From Alteromonas gilva (GTDB lineage Bacteria; Pseudomonadota; Gammaproteobacteria; Enterobacterales; Alteromonadaceae), in the NCBI RefSeq assembly GCF_028595265.1, contig NZ_JAQQXP010000001.1, forward strand, positions 1,178,001-1,242,000: a stretch of DNA of 64,000 nt, given 5' to 3'. A model generated the notes under the pieces. It saw nothing but the letters and a program-made list of their open reading frames with translations. It was not told where the DNA came from and did no database searches. The position numbers were made by a program, and so were the translations under genes. This document shows positions 34,601 to 42,524 of this stretch, in pieces; positions within the stretch are counted from its first letter, which is position 1; the number at the start of each line of letters is the position of its first letter.

Positions 34601-34698
34601 GCGAATACGAAGATTATTATTTACAGTGGCAGGATCAGTATGCTTTTCAGAACTACTATGAAACCCGCTACATTATGGGTGTAAGAGCTAAGTTCTAA
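31678..34698 (+). CDS. TonB-dependent receptor, likely for an oligosaccharide
   Basis: 1006 residues. Signal peptide to about VAIA-QEA, then a TonB-box-like IEVINVSGIRGSQ, a plug (KRNASTVVDSIAATDIGKLP, DVTISDSLQRISGVQIRR, LNIRGLPQVVTQLNG) and a long barrel ending in YIMGVRAKF with the C-terminal Phe. The plug start and large size match the TIGR01782-type receptors of Alteromonas, Xanthomonas and Caulobacter, which import carbohydrates. Context (LacI regulator, sugar dehydrogenase, esterase, symporter) supports a sugar substrate rather than iron. A hairpin terminator follows. Confidence 0.92.
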   Translation: MNLLSNNTRSFTRSTLALCIIASMHQGVAIAQEAEEGAVPSDAEIEVINVSGIRGSQEASIFNKRNASTVVDSIAATDIGKLPDVTISDSLQRISGVQIRRSAGEGASLNIRGLPQVVTQLNGEQYLGANSVVSTQPNFSDIPSPLFRGADVFKNATANLGNAGITGTVNLKTYRPFDFDEGSTFSGAAEVQRGDETRESDPNLSALYNWQNGDVGFMLSGNYANVNLANYYNGLNTGSPGDAGWTDRTSAADIGAPGRDGRVILGAQGFSAWNQATERERIGINSSTQVDLGEGFVFTADFFYTEQEEYNRKLGMSATNKWGPRGWFTPTEERPTGAMIDGGEMYAWQSAELYPSRLKSFTQNDVYNNRSTNLNLQLDYDNGGAFSGQFRAIIGRASQEHRHGYNEGDLTNGQTTLGRTTNLIPADKCGPDDEVVGDQGGCLQAINPLGYSEAPHLSYDTTGEHPVWSGFDRQLAGGLGAGATIADYMGNLASYNVGAFSSENNENAEGDVNAFSMKGKYLFDSGNITSLEAGIRYGQRGADYERYHLFSPVQTAGCMAQWKATDVLLGADAPSCSDGEMVNGEFMPYAALESIPLDQYNNVVQVTDYGPVSGIPGAWAVDPADYDDPEAFHNRVFGSSTRQIVPGSSFSADVAELSYFLQVNFEGLDGLLSGNAGVRVIETDLTVKQNIAGDNLPYSGTAIDTGDVLTKRDYTDVLPSLNLSYSVTDDVVVRFAYSENMTPLNLNQYGEGLTLNNALDSVAGSPTEGQFIVTGGSLAGNPELDPWRSTNYDLSVEWYTGAASMVSAAIFRVEIDSFTVSETVDMEMPDADGVVRRSVPINTLVQGEGGTLEGFEAGAKLAFSDFVDSGNLLASFGVDTNFTYSPSEGSGTDIYGEENMFNDNSERQFNMIGWYQGDRFEARIAYNYRSERLAGQGGWGALNLYQASTAYVDISASYDIDDNFTVYAQGSNITGEYEDYYLQWQDQYAFQNYYETRYIMGVRAKF

Positions 34699-34716
34699 TT
34701 AAAATGCATGTTAGTT

Positions 34717-34742
34717 AGGGGTACGTTTAGTGCCCCTTATGA
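34717..34742 (+). terminator. Possible terminator of the TonB receptor gene
   Basis: AGGGGTAC (34717-34724) pairs with GTGCCCCT (34730-34737), with one G-U pair and a 5-base loop; TATGATTT follows. The tail is weak. Confidence 0.55.
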
Positions 34743-34845
34743 TTTACACTGCTCAATAAACTAACAAAATACTCGGTAAACCGGGGTGTTCGGATCCCAG
34801 GACGTCATTTGACAAGGCTTTGAACATGAAAACCAGAAATGAATA

Positions 34846-35838
34846 ATGGCTACAATACGTGACGTATCAAAAGAATCAGGCTTATCTATTGCTACGGTTT
34901 CCAGGGCAATCAGCAACCCTGAAATGGTCTCTGAGGAAAGCCTTCGCAAGGTCAACCTGGCGATAGAAAAGCTCCAGTACCGGCCTAACTTATCGTCACA
35001 GAAATTTCGTTTGCAGCGAACCAACACCATAGTGGTTTTGGTGCCAAATATAGCTAACCTTTTTTTTGCTCAGTTAATCAGTGGTGTCGAAGACGTCGCT
35101 ATTCGCAAAGGCTATAACGTACTGCTAGGCGACACCCGGGATAACGTAAGCCGCGAAGAAGAATTTATTAGTCTGGTGGATACCCGCCAGGCCGATGGTT
35201 TGATTCAGCTTAGACCCAATTCACCCACCAAAATGCTGCCCTCAGCCAATATTAAAGCCGTCAATGCGGCCGGATGTTCGGGAACGCCCTCTTACTCTGT
35301 TCGAATTGATAACATCGAAGCGTCGTCAAAAATAGTTAAATATCTGTTAGATCAGGGGCATCAGCGTATCGGCGTCATTTCGGGGCTGGGCGATAACCCA
35401 CATTCTGTTGACCGATTGCAGGGCTATAAGAATGCGCTGGCCGCGGCGGGAATAGGGTACGACGAAGAGCTGGTTATCGAGGGCGATTTTACGTTTTGGT
35501 CGGGTTATAACGCGGTAAGACACTTTGTCGCAATGCCGAATCGTCCTACCGCTTTGTTTTGTATGAGCGATGAAATGGCAATTGGCGCCATAAAAGGATT
35601 AAAAGAAAGCGCCCTGAGTGTGCCAGGGGATATGTCTGTTACCGGGTTTGATGATTTGGCGGTGTCTAATTACAGCGACCCGCCGCTCACCACGGTGCGT
35701 CAGCCTGCCACACAAATTGGCGAAAAGGCCGCCGAGCTGCTCTTTCAGCTGATTGAAGGTGAAGCGCCTAAACTCAAAGAATATATTTTGCCTTTCGAAC
35801 TGATAATTCGTGAAAGCACCCGTCCTTATTCCTGTTAA
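34846..35838 (+). CDS. LacI-family transcriptional regulator of the sugar locus
   Basis: 330 residues. Helix-turn-helix at residues 3-25 (TIRDVSKESGLSIATVSRAI), then SNPEMVSEESLRKV and a periplasmic-binding-protein-like core (VLVPNIANLFFAQLISGVED, GVISGLGDNPHSVDRLQGY, SVTGFDDLAVS) ending in FELIIRESTRP. It is expected to bind a palindrome with central CG and to be released by a sugar ligand. The three AACCGGTT-type sites 3.2-3.8 kb upstream, between the two arms of the locus, are the best candidates. The gap between the receptor and this gene is 147 bases. Confidence 0.93.
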   Translation: MATIRDVSKESGLSIATVSRAISNPEMVSEESLRKVNLAIEKLQYRPNLSSQKFRLQRTNTIVVLVPNIANLFFAQLISGVEDVAIRKGYNVLLGDTRDNVSREEEFISLVDTRQADGLIQLRPNSPTKMLPSANIKAVNAAGCSGTPSYSVRIDNIEASSKIVKYLLDQGHQRIGVISGLGDNPHSVDRLQGYKNALAAAGIGYDEELVIEGDFTFWSGYNAVRHFVAMPNRPTALFCMSDEMAIGAIKGLKESALSVPGDMSVTGFDDLAVSNYSDPPLTTVRQPATQIGEKAAELLFQLIEGEAPKLKEYILPFELIIRESTRPYSC

Positions 35839-35912
35839 TGGGCGGGCCATAGCGCTATCCCATGCTCTCAAAGTGGTATAAGCGGCGTAAAATTACAATA
35901 AGGATCACTATT

Positions 35913-37838
35913 ATGACTAAGCGTCTGTTCACTCTGGCGTTAAGCCTGTTGTCTGTGTCGGTTGTGCAGGCTGTAACATTGTCACCATTGTTTTCTGATC
36001 ATATGGTACTGCAACGTGATAAAGCCGTCATGGTATGGGGAGACACCCTGCCGGGACAATCGGTTAGCGTATCGATTGATGGCCACACGCAGCAAGTTCA
36101 GGCCGATAGCCAGGGGCTTTTTAAGCTCAGGTTAACGCCCCATAGTAAAGGCGGGCCCTATCAGCTCACTGTTACCGCCGATCAAACCATAGTGCTCAAT
36201 GATGTTTGGTATGGCGATGTGTGGATTGCCGGCGGACAATCAAATATGGAGTGGAATCTGGGCGATGAAACGGTCGGTCACGAACAAGAAATCGCTCTTG
36301 CGGCCAGCCGAAAAATCCGTTTTTTTGATGTGCCCAATACGCTTTCTCCTGTTCCAGAAACGCAACTCCCAAACAGTGAATGGCTTGTTGCCAATCAGGA
36401 CAATGCCGGTTCCTTCTCGGCCGTAGCGTGGTTTTTTGCCCGCCAACTGGCCCAGCAAGAAGATGTTATGGTGGGGATTATCGAAAGTAACTGGGGCGGC
36501 ACGCCGGCCGAAGCCTGGACCGATGTGAAGGTGTTAAGTTCTGTGGAGGGCTATCAGGCTAAAGCTGAACAAGTGCAACAGACCACCGACTGGCAACAAC
36601 AACTCGTCACCAACGAACAAATGAGTCAGCTTAAATGGCAGCGCATTGGCAATACTGAGGAGGCTATCGCCACTGGCGCTGCCGGGCTGGATTTCGATGA
36701 CAGTGAGTGGCCCGCAACCACCTTACCAAATGTTCAGCCTTTTCATGATTTTACCTGGCTGCGCCACCACTTTACTTTGACCGCGGCGCAATTAGAGCAA
36801 ACGATAGAGATTAATCTTGGTGACATCGTGCAAAATGCCATGGTGTTTTTGAATGGCAAGCTGCTTGGCACCGAAGATTGGAGGAACAGCGATTCGCATT
36901 ATGTGTTACCCGCAAGCCTGCTTAATGAAGGTCGCAATGTCTTTACGGTTCGGGCGACGAATGACTGGGACAACAATGCATTCGTCGGAAAACAAGGCCA
37001 ACTGTGGCGTAAAATTGGCCGGCAGAAAATCGATATTGCGGCGCAATGGAAGGTGAGTAATAAGGTTGAAGCGCCCATGCCCGAGGTCAAAAACTACAGC
37101 TTTACGCCCGGTTTTTTATACAACGCCATGATCCATCCGTTGCTGCCGTTTACCAGCACAGGTGTTATTTGGTACCAGGGAGAAAGCAATGTCGACCAGC
37201 AGGCTTACTATGAGGGGCTATTCGAGGCAATGATCACCAATTGGCGTGATCGCGCCGGTGATGCTGAATTGCCGTTTTTATTTGTGCAGTTAGCGGCTTA
37301 TTTACAGCCCGAACCGGTGCAGCCTGACAGCGCCTGGGCGTATTTACGCGATGCTCAGCGAGGTGCTTTGTCATTACCTGCTACAGGTATGGCGGTAGCG
37401 ATTGATGTAGGTAATCCCGACGATATTCACCCCCGCAACAAACGCCCGGTTGGCGAGCGACTGTGGCGCCAGGCGGCAACACGGGTTTATGGTTATGATG
37501 TAGTCGACTCTGGTCCGGATTTTCGCTTTGCAGAGCCAAATGGGCAGTCTTTAGTGCTGCACTTTGACAACGCTAAAGGTCTGCAGACCATCGATGGGAA
37601 GGCGCCTGGCGCGTTTATCATTGCCGGTGACGACAAAGTGTTTTACCCCGCATCGGCGAGCATTGAAGGCAATACTATTAAAGTCTCCAGCGCCAGCGTA
37701 AAAGCGCCAGTGGCGGTGCGCTATGGGTGGGCCGATTACCCGAATGTTAATCTGATCAACAACCAGGGCTTACCCGCAGTGCCATTTCGTAGCGACACCT
37801 GGGCGGCTTCAACGGTGAGCGCCGCAAACGACAATTAA
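35913..37838 (+). CDS. Exported sialate O-acetylesterase-like SGNH hydrolase
   Basis: 641 residues from the ATG at 35913 (AAGGATCA upstream), with signal peptide (MTKRLFTLALSLLSVSVVQA). The SGNH nucleophile is about S110 in GGQSNMEW, the Gly/Asn blocks include YQGESNVDQ, and the late dyad is in NPDDIHP (D503/D504 and H506). A jelly-roll segment inserted at about 285-375 (WLRHHFTLTAAQL, VFLNGKLLG) resembles the GH2 sugar-binding sandwich common in this family. Members remove O-acetyl groups from sialic acid or from plant and algal glycans. No sialic acid genes are nearby, so an acetylated polysaccharide is more likely. Confidence 0.88.
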   Translation: MTKRLFTLALSLLSVSVVQAVTLSPLFSDHMVLQRDKAVMVWGDTLPGQSVSVSIDGHTQQVQADSQGLFKLRLTPHSKGGPYQLTVTADQTIVLNDVWYGDVWIAGGQSNMEWNLGDETVGHEQEIALAASRKIRFFDVPNTLSPVPETQLPNSEWLVANQDNAGSFSAVAWFFARQLAQQEDVMVGIIESNWGGTPAEAWTDVKVLSSVEGYQAKAEQVQQTTDWQQQLVTNEQMSQLKWQRIGNTEEAIATGAAGLDFDDSEWPATTLPNVQPFHDFTWLRHHFTLTAAQLEQTIEINLGDIVQNAMVFLNGKLLGTEDWRNSDSHYVLPASLLNEGRNVFTVRATNDWDNNAFVGKQGQLWRKIGRQKIDIAAQWKVSNKVEAPMPEVKNYSFTPGFLYNAMIHPLLPFTSTGVIWYQGESNVDQQAYYEGLFEAMITNWRDRAGDAELPFLFVQLAAYLQPEPVQPDSAWAYLRDAQRGALSLPATGMAVAIDVGNPDDIHPRNKRPVGERLWRQAATRVYGYDVVDSGPDFRFAEPNGQSLVLHFDNAKGLQTIDGKAPGAFIIAGDDKVFYPASASIEGNTIKVSSASVKAPVAVRYGWADYPNVNLINNQGLPAVPFRSDTWAASTVSAANDN

Positions 37839-37970
37839 GACAGCTCCCCGCCGGTTGTTTATAGACTGACACTGTAATCCGGGGGATTTGTGTTGAAAAA
37901 ATAGTGCAATAGGCATAAGTTGTCGCGCAGTTATTTGTCGTCTCTACACCGTCGCTTTTGGCCGGGACTT

Positions 37971-39773
37971 ATGCAATTGTCATTTTTGGATATCGCTATA
38001 ATCACTGTTTATATTGCGGCAGTGGTGAGCCTTGGCATCTTTGCCTCGCGGGCTTTTGGTCGTTCGGCTCGCGGGTATTTTCTGGCCGGCAACCGAATTC
38101 CGTGGCCGGTACTGGGCATGTCAAATGCCTCTGGGATGTTTGATATCAGCGGCACCATGTGGATGGTGTCACTGCTTTTTGTGTATGGCGTTAAGAGCAT
38201 CTTTATTTCCTGGCTCTGGCCGAGCTTCAACCAGATATTTCTGATGATGTTTTTGTCAGTGTGGTTGCGACGTTCTGGAGTAATGACGGGCGCAGAATGG
38301 ATCCGGTTGCGATTTGGCGAAAGTCGTGGGGCCAATCTCAGTCACCTGATTGTGGTGGTCTTTGCACTGCTTGGTGTATTGGGCTTTTTGGCCTATGGAT
38401 TTATCGGCATAGGCAAGTTTGCGGCGGCGTTTTTACCCTGGCAACTATCCACCCAGAACCACCTCAATGAAATTTGCTACGGGCTGATTATTACTGCCCT
38501 AACGGTTATTTATTTGCTCAAAGGTGGGCTCGGCAGTGTTGTCATAACCGAAGTGCTGCAATTTGTGGTCATGACCATTGCCTGTATTGCGATTGGAGTG
38601 ATTGCAATGATAAAGGTAACGCCTGAAATGCTCGCTCGCGCGGTTCCGGATGGCTGGATGACCCTACACTTTGGCTGGGAACTGGAAATAGACTGGTCGC
38701 AATTATTGCCGTTGGCCAATGATCAGATTGCCAGCGACGGTTACTCATTTTTTAGTGTATTTATAATGCTGGTGCTGTTTAAAGGTATCCTTCAAAGCCT
38801 GGCAGGCCCGGCGCCAAACTACGATATGCAGCGCATTTTGTCGGCGCGGAGTCCTTCTGAAGCCGCCAAAATGAGTGGCTTTGTCAGCGTGGTGTTGTTG
38901 TTTCCGCGCTACATGATGATAACCGGCTTAACGGTTCTGGCCCTGGTGTTCTTTACCCCACAGCTTAAAAGTATGGGCAGCGGGGCTGATTTTGAGCAAA
39001 TCCTGCCATTTGCCATTACCAACTTTTTGCCTGCGGGGGTGCTCGGGCTGGTTGTGGCAGGGTTACTGGCAACCTTTATGTCTACCTTTGCTGCCACCGC
39101 TAACGCAGCGCCTGCGTATATCGTTAATGATATCTATCGGCGTTATATTAACCCACAGGCAAGCGAACCACGGGTCATGCGGTTAAGCTATATCGTTACT
39201 GTCGTGTTTGTGATCCTGGGCTGTGCCGCCGGTATTTTTATGTCGTCGCTAAACAGCGTAGTGATGTGGCTGGTGTCTGCACTTTACGGCGGCTACACCG
39301 CGTCAAACCTGCTTAAATGGTATTGGTGGCGCTTTAATGCCATCGGTTATTTTGGCGGCATGGTGGCCGGACTATTCATTGCCATTCCGTTGATGTTTAC
39401 CGCGCTATCACCCTTGTATGTATTTCCGGTGATGTTTGCCGTGTGTCTGGCTACCTGTATTGTCGGGAGTTTGTTAACGCCAGCTGATGATATGCGTGTG
39501 TTGAAAGCTTTTTACCTGAAAACCCGCCCCTGGGGTGCGTGGCAGCCGGTAATCGCTGCGCTGCAAAAAGACAATATAAGCTTTACGCCCAACCGGGATA
39601 TGCAAAGAGATCTTACTAATACTGGAATCGGCCTGATATGGCATACCTGTTTAGGACTATTGCCAATCTTTTTGGTGGTAAAAATTTGGCATGCGTTCTT
39701 TGTGACTGCGGCCATTGCTCTGGTGACATCGGTGTATCTGAAAAAGCACTGGTGGAATAAATTAGCCGATTAA
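37971..39773 (+). CDS. Sodium/solute symporter (SSS family), likely sugar importer
   Basis: 600 residues from the ATG at 37971, with GGGAC five bases upstream; an earlier in-frame TTG adds 17 polar residues. About 14 membrane helices. The N-terminal FLDIAIITVYIAAVVSLGIF, YFLAGNRIPWPVLGMSNAS and LLATFMSTFAATANAAPAYI (the sodium-site helix) are typical of the SSS family, close to SGLT-like and sialic-acid-type transporters. It should carry the product released in the periplasm into the cytosol. It follows the esterase gene by 132 bases, probably in the same operon. Confidence 0.9.
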   Translation: MQLSFLDIAIITVYIAAVVSLGIFASRAFGRSARGYFLAGNRIPWPVLGMSNASGMFDISGTMWMVSLLFVYGVKSIFISWLWPSFNQIFLMMFLSVWLRRSGVMTGAEWIRLRFGESRGANLSHLIVVVFALLGVLGFLAYGFIGIGKFAAAFLPWQLSTQNHLNEICYGLIITALTVIYLLKGGLGSVVITEVLQFVVMTIACIAIGVIAMIKVTPEMLARAVPDGWMTLHFGWELEIDWSQLLPLANDQIASDGYSFFSVFIMLVLFKGILQSLAGPAPNYDMQRILSARSPSEAAKMSGFVSVVLLFPRYMMITGLTVLALVFFTPQLKSMGSGADFEQILPFAITNFLPAGVLGLVVAGLLATFMSTFAATANAAPAYIVNDIYRRYINPQASEPRVMRLSYIVTVVFVILGCAAGIFMSSLNSVVMWLVSALYGGYTASNLLKWYWWRFNAIGYFGGMVAGLFIAIPLMFTALSPLYVFPVMFAVCLATCIVGSLLTPADDMRVLKAFYLKTRPWGAWQPVIAALQKDNISFTPNRDMQRDLTNTGIGLIWHTCLGLLPIFLVVKIWHAFFVTAAIALVTSVYLKKHWWNKLAD

Positions 39774-39901
39774 TCGCCGGGTACATAAAAAACAATCAGT
39801 AGCGCTGCCACTATAGGTTTATCATACCGTTCAACGGCATTTTTGACCGGCCTTGGTTAAACGTTAGAATGTGCCAATACTTTTTTTATTAAGGTAATAA
39901 C

Positions 39902-40909
39902 ATGCCTGTTACCAATCGTTTATCCGGCGTTTTCGCCGGCGTCCTGCTGTTTGGCTGCACCGCTAGCGCGAGTGACTTTGACGTTGTACCGCTGGGCGTT
40001 CAGGGCGGCTTAAACGAAGCCAACCTATCCAGTTACCTGGTGTCTGTGGCAGCTAAAAATCAGTTTTTGGCGCTGGATGCTGGCACCCTGAGTAGCGGTA
40101 TAGACAGCGCCTTTGCACGTAATGCGTTTGCCGAAGTTGCATGGCAAAGCGGCTCCCCTTACAGCGCCAAAGGGCAATTGCTGCGGGATCACATTAAAGG
40201 TTACGCCATTTCTCACGCGCACGTTGATCATATTGCCGGCCTTGCTATTAACGCCACTGACGATGCTAAAAAACCGTTGTATGGCTTCTCTGATACCCTC
40301 AACAAGCTTCGCGACCACCTGTTTAACTGGCAGTTGTGGCCCAATTTTGCTGATCAGGGGGCAGAATTTGCGTTGGCAAAATATCGCTATCAGCCGTTGT
40401 CTGCTGGTACACCCGTAAACTTAGATGAGCTGGGTATGCGCCTGACCGCTTATCCGCTGAGTCATTCCGGGAGCTCATTGTCGGCGGCGTTTTTACTACA
40501 ACACAACAATGCTGCATTGTTGTATCTGGGTGATACCGGCCCTGACAGTATCGAAAAAGGCCAGCAACTTTATGCCGTATGGCAGCAGGTGGCGCCACTG
40601 GTTAAACAAAACCAGTTAAAAGCACTGTTTATTGAAAGCTCATACCCCAACAGCCGGCCAGACGATAAACTATATGGTCACCTGACACCACGTTATGTGC
40701 TGCAAGAACTGACCGTGCTTGCCAGTTTGGTTAATCCGGAGCATCCGGACATCGCACTAAAGGGCCTTAAAGTGGTGATTACCCATATTAAACCCTCCTA
40801 CCTTAAGAGCGAAAATAGCCAGACTATCATTCAGCGCGAACTCACCCGTGCAAACAATCTGGGGGTTGAGTTTGTGTTTGCGCAGCAAGGTGAGCTTTTA
40901 CACTTTTAA
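39902..40909 (+). CDS. cpdP: Periplasmic class II 3',5'-cyclic-nucleotide phosphodiesterase
   Basis: 335 residues with a signal peptide (LSGVFAGVLLFGCTASA). The metal site HAHVDH (H105, H107, D109, H110) is close to the class II phosphodiesterase signature HxHLDH. Also conserved: LALDAGTLSSGID, LLYLGDTGPDSIEK and FIESSYPN. It resembles CpdP of Aliivibrio fischeri, a periplasmic cAMP phosphodiesterase. It would let the cell use or remove external cAMP. The role next to a sugar locus is open; it has its own 128-base leader and may be independent. An LFGC string is a poor lipobox. Confidence 0.85.
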   Translation: MPVTNRLSGVFAGVLLFGCTASASDFDVVPLGVQGGLNEANLSSYLVSVAAKNQFLALDAGTLSSGIDSAFARNAFAEVAWQSGSPYSAKGQLLRDHIKGYAISHAHVDHIAGLAINATDDAKKPLYGFSDTLNKLRDHLFNWQLWPNFADQGAEFALAKYRYQPLSAGTPVNLDELGMRLTAYPLSHSGSSLSAAFLLQHNNAALLYLGDTGPDSIEKGQQLYAVWQQVAPLVKQNQLKALFIESSYPNSRPDDKLYGHLTPRYVLQELTVLASLVNPEHPDIALKGLKVVITHIKPSYLKSENSQTIIQRELTRANNLGVEFVFAQQGELLHF

Positions 40910-40999
40910 GCGGGGCTGGTTTTACCAGGAAAACAGGGCATTGGGATAATAGAACGAAGCGAAATACACACCGTGCCCCGCTAAGCGTTTAAGCTTAGC
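40909..40999. repeat. Nested inverted repeats after cpdP
   Basis: AGCGGGGC (40909-40916) can pair with GCCCCGCT (40975-40982). Inside it CTGGT/ACCAG forms a small hairpin (40916-40928), and next to it GCTAAGC/GCTTAGC (40980-40986 and 40993-40999) forms another. No T-run follows. It lies between the convergent cpdP and serA genes and may end one or both transcripts. Confidence 0.5.
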
Positions 41000-41045
41000 C
41001 AGAACGACGGTGTGGATAGGAAACCGGCGAGGGCGCTATCTATCC

Positions 41046-41105
41046 GGTATTGGCCTACCCGGTATTAGCTTACCGGGTGTCAGTTTACCGGGAATTGGCT
41101 CGCCG
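41046..41105. repeat. 15-bp tandem repeat, four diverged copies
   Basis: Units start at 41046, 41061, 41076 and 41091. The first is GGTATTGGCCTACCC and the second GGTATTAGCTTACCG; copies 3 and 4 differ more. Each pair of adjacent units can form a CCGGTA/TACCGG-type hairpin. In one plus-strand frame the units read as pentapeptides GI(G/S)LP, but that frame runs antisense into serA. It lies 19 bases after the serA stop. Confidence 0.8.
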
Positions 41106-41123
41106 TTAGTTTCTGCGCCAGAA

Positions 41124-42353
41124 TCAATGCAGGACGCGGGTTTTAATGGTGCCGCTGATTTGCATGAGTTCAGACAGGGCTTCATCAGCTTTGTCGGCTT
41201 CGACATCAATCACCACATAACCAATTTCGGCGTTGGTTTGCAGGTACTGCGCTTCAATGTTGATGCCTTTTTGAGCAAACGCCTGGTTGATTTGAGTTAA
41301 TACGCCCGGACGGTTTTCGTGAATATGCAGTAACCGTGAACGTTTTACGTTTTCAGGTAACGACACCTCAGGGAAATTAACCGCCGACAATGTTGAGCCG
41401 TTGTCGCTGTATTTCGCCAGCTTACCCGCTACTTCAATACCGATATTTTGCTGCGCTTCCTGCGTACTGCCGCCTACGTGTGGCGTTAATATCACATTGT
41501 CGAATTTACGCAGTGGCGACTCAAACTCTTCGTTGTTTGATTTTGGCTCAACCGGGAATACATCGATAGCGGCGCCGCCAATGTGACCCGATTCTAACGC
41601 GTCGGCCAGCGCGTCAATATCAACAACGGTTCCCCGTGAGGCATTAATTAAGATACTGCCGGGCTTCATTTGAGCAAGTTCGGCTTTACCAATAAGATCC
41701 TTGGTTTGCACGGTTTCAGGCACGTGTAAGGAGACAACGTCAGACATGGCTAAGAGTTCGTTAAGGGTCTTAACCTGTTCAGAATTACCCAGCACCAGTT
41801 TATCTTCGATGTCGAAGAACCGCACTTTCATACCCAGGTGCTCTGCCAGTATCGACAATTGCGTACCAATGTGGCCATAGCCAACGATACCCAGTGTTTT
41901 GCCACGCGCCTCATATGAACCTTCCGCGCTTTTATCCCAGCCACCACGATGCGCTTGCGCATTTTTTTGCGGGATCCGGCGTAACAATAAAATTAACTGA
42001 CCCAGCACCAGTTCAGCCACTGAACGGGTATTTGAGAAGGGCGCATTGAATACCGGAATACCACGGGCCTGAGTGGCTTTTAAATCTACCTGATTGGTGC
42101 CTATACAAAAGCAACCCACAGCCACCAGTTTACTGGCTGCTTCAACCACTTTCTCACTGATATGAGTACGCGAACGCAGACCAACAAAATGCACGTCTTT
42201 AATTTTTTCAATTAATTCATCTTCGGGCAGCGAGGTTTTTAAATACTCGATATTGGTATAACCGTTCGACTGCAGGGTTTCCAAGGCGCTTTGGTGTACA
42301 CCTTCCAGCAGTAAGATTTTGATTTTATCTTTAGATAATGAAAATTTGCTCAT
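41124..42353 (-). CDS. serA: D-3-phosphoglycerate dehydrogenase
   Basis: 409 residues (E. coli 410). The NAD motif is VGYGHIGTQLS, the active site includes INASRGTVVD and the late His in LTPHVGGST, and the C-terminal ACT domain (LLHIHENRPGVLTQINQAF) senses serine. It makes 3-phosphohydroxypyruvate, the first step of serine synthesis, and so feeds glycine and one-carbon metabolism together with gcvTHP further along. serA-rpiA adjacency is conserved. A candidate MetJ-type operator lies 30-45 bases upstream of the start. Confidence 0.96.
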   Translation of the reverse strand: MSKFSLSKDKIKILLLEGVHQSALETLQSNGYTNIEYLKTSLPEDELIEKIKDVHFVGLRSRTHISEKVVEAASKLVAVGCFCIGTNQVDLKATQARGIPVFNAPFSNTRSVAELVLGQLILLLRRIPQKNAQAHRGGWDKSAEGSYEARGKTLGIVGYGHIGTQLSILAEHLGMKVRFFDIEDKLVLGNSEQVKTLNELLAMSDVVSLHVPETVQTKDLIGKAELAQMKPGSILINASRGTVVDIDALADALESGHIGGAAIDVFPVEPKSNNEEFESPLRKFDNVILTPHVGGSTQEAQQNIGIEVAGKLAKYSDNGSTLSAVNFPEVSLPENVKRSRLLHIHENRPGVLTQINQAFAQKGINIEAQYLQTNAEIGYVVIDVEADKADEALSELMQISGTIKTRVLH

Positions 42354-42382
42354 TGCATCGCTTCTCAGTCAGGGAGTTAAAG

Positions 42383-42398
42383 AGACATCTGGACGTCT
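42383..42398. promoter_or_regulatory. Two adjacent met-box-like octamers before serA
   Basis: On the plus strand AGACATCT and GGACGTCT follow each other directly; each matches the MetJ box AGACGTCT at 7 of 8 bases. MetJ dimers bind such tandem octamers. The site is 30-45 bases upstream of serA and near a TATAGA hexamer on the coding strand. Confidence 0.5.
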
Positions 42399-42524
42399 AT
42401 ATGGGTAAAATACCATAAAGCTGACAGAAGGTGAAAGCGCTTTATGGCATTTCTGCCGCTTTGCGAGGCCAAGGCTGATACCATTTTGTTATATAACCTT
42501 GCCATCAGGATTAATGTGGGGTAA

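Noticed and set aside
41046..41105. Possible CRISPR-like array
   Set aside because: The units are directly adjacent 15-mers without spacers, and no cas genes are nearby.
41010..41300. A plus-strand 96-codon frame with GI(G/S)LP repeats
   Set aside because: It starts at a GTG without ribosome site and runs antisense into the ACT-domain end of serA. The repeat itself is kept as a finding.
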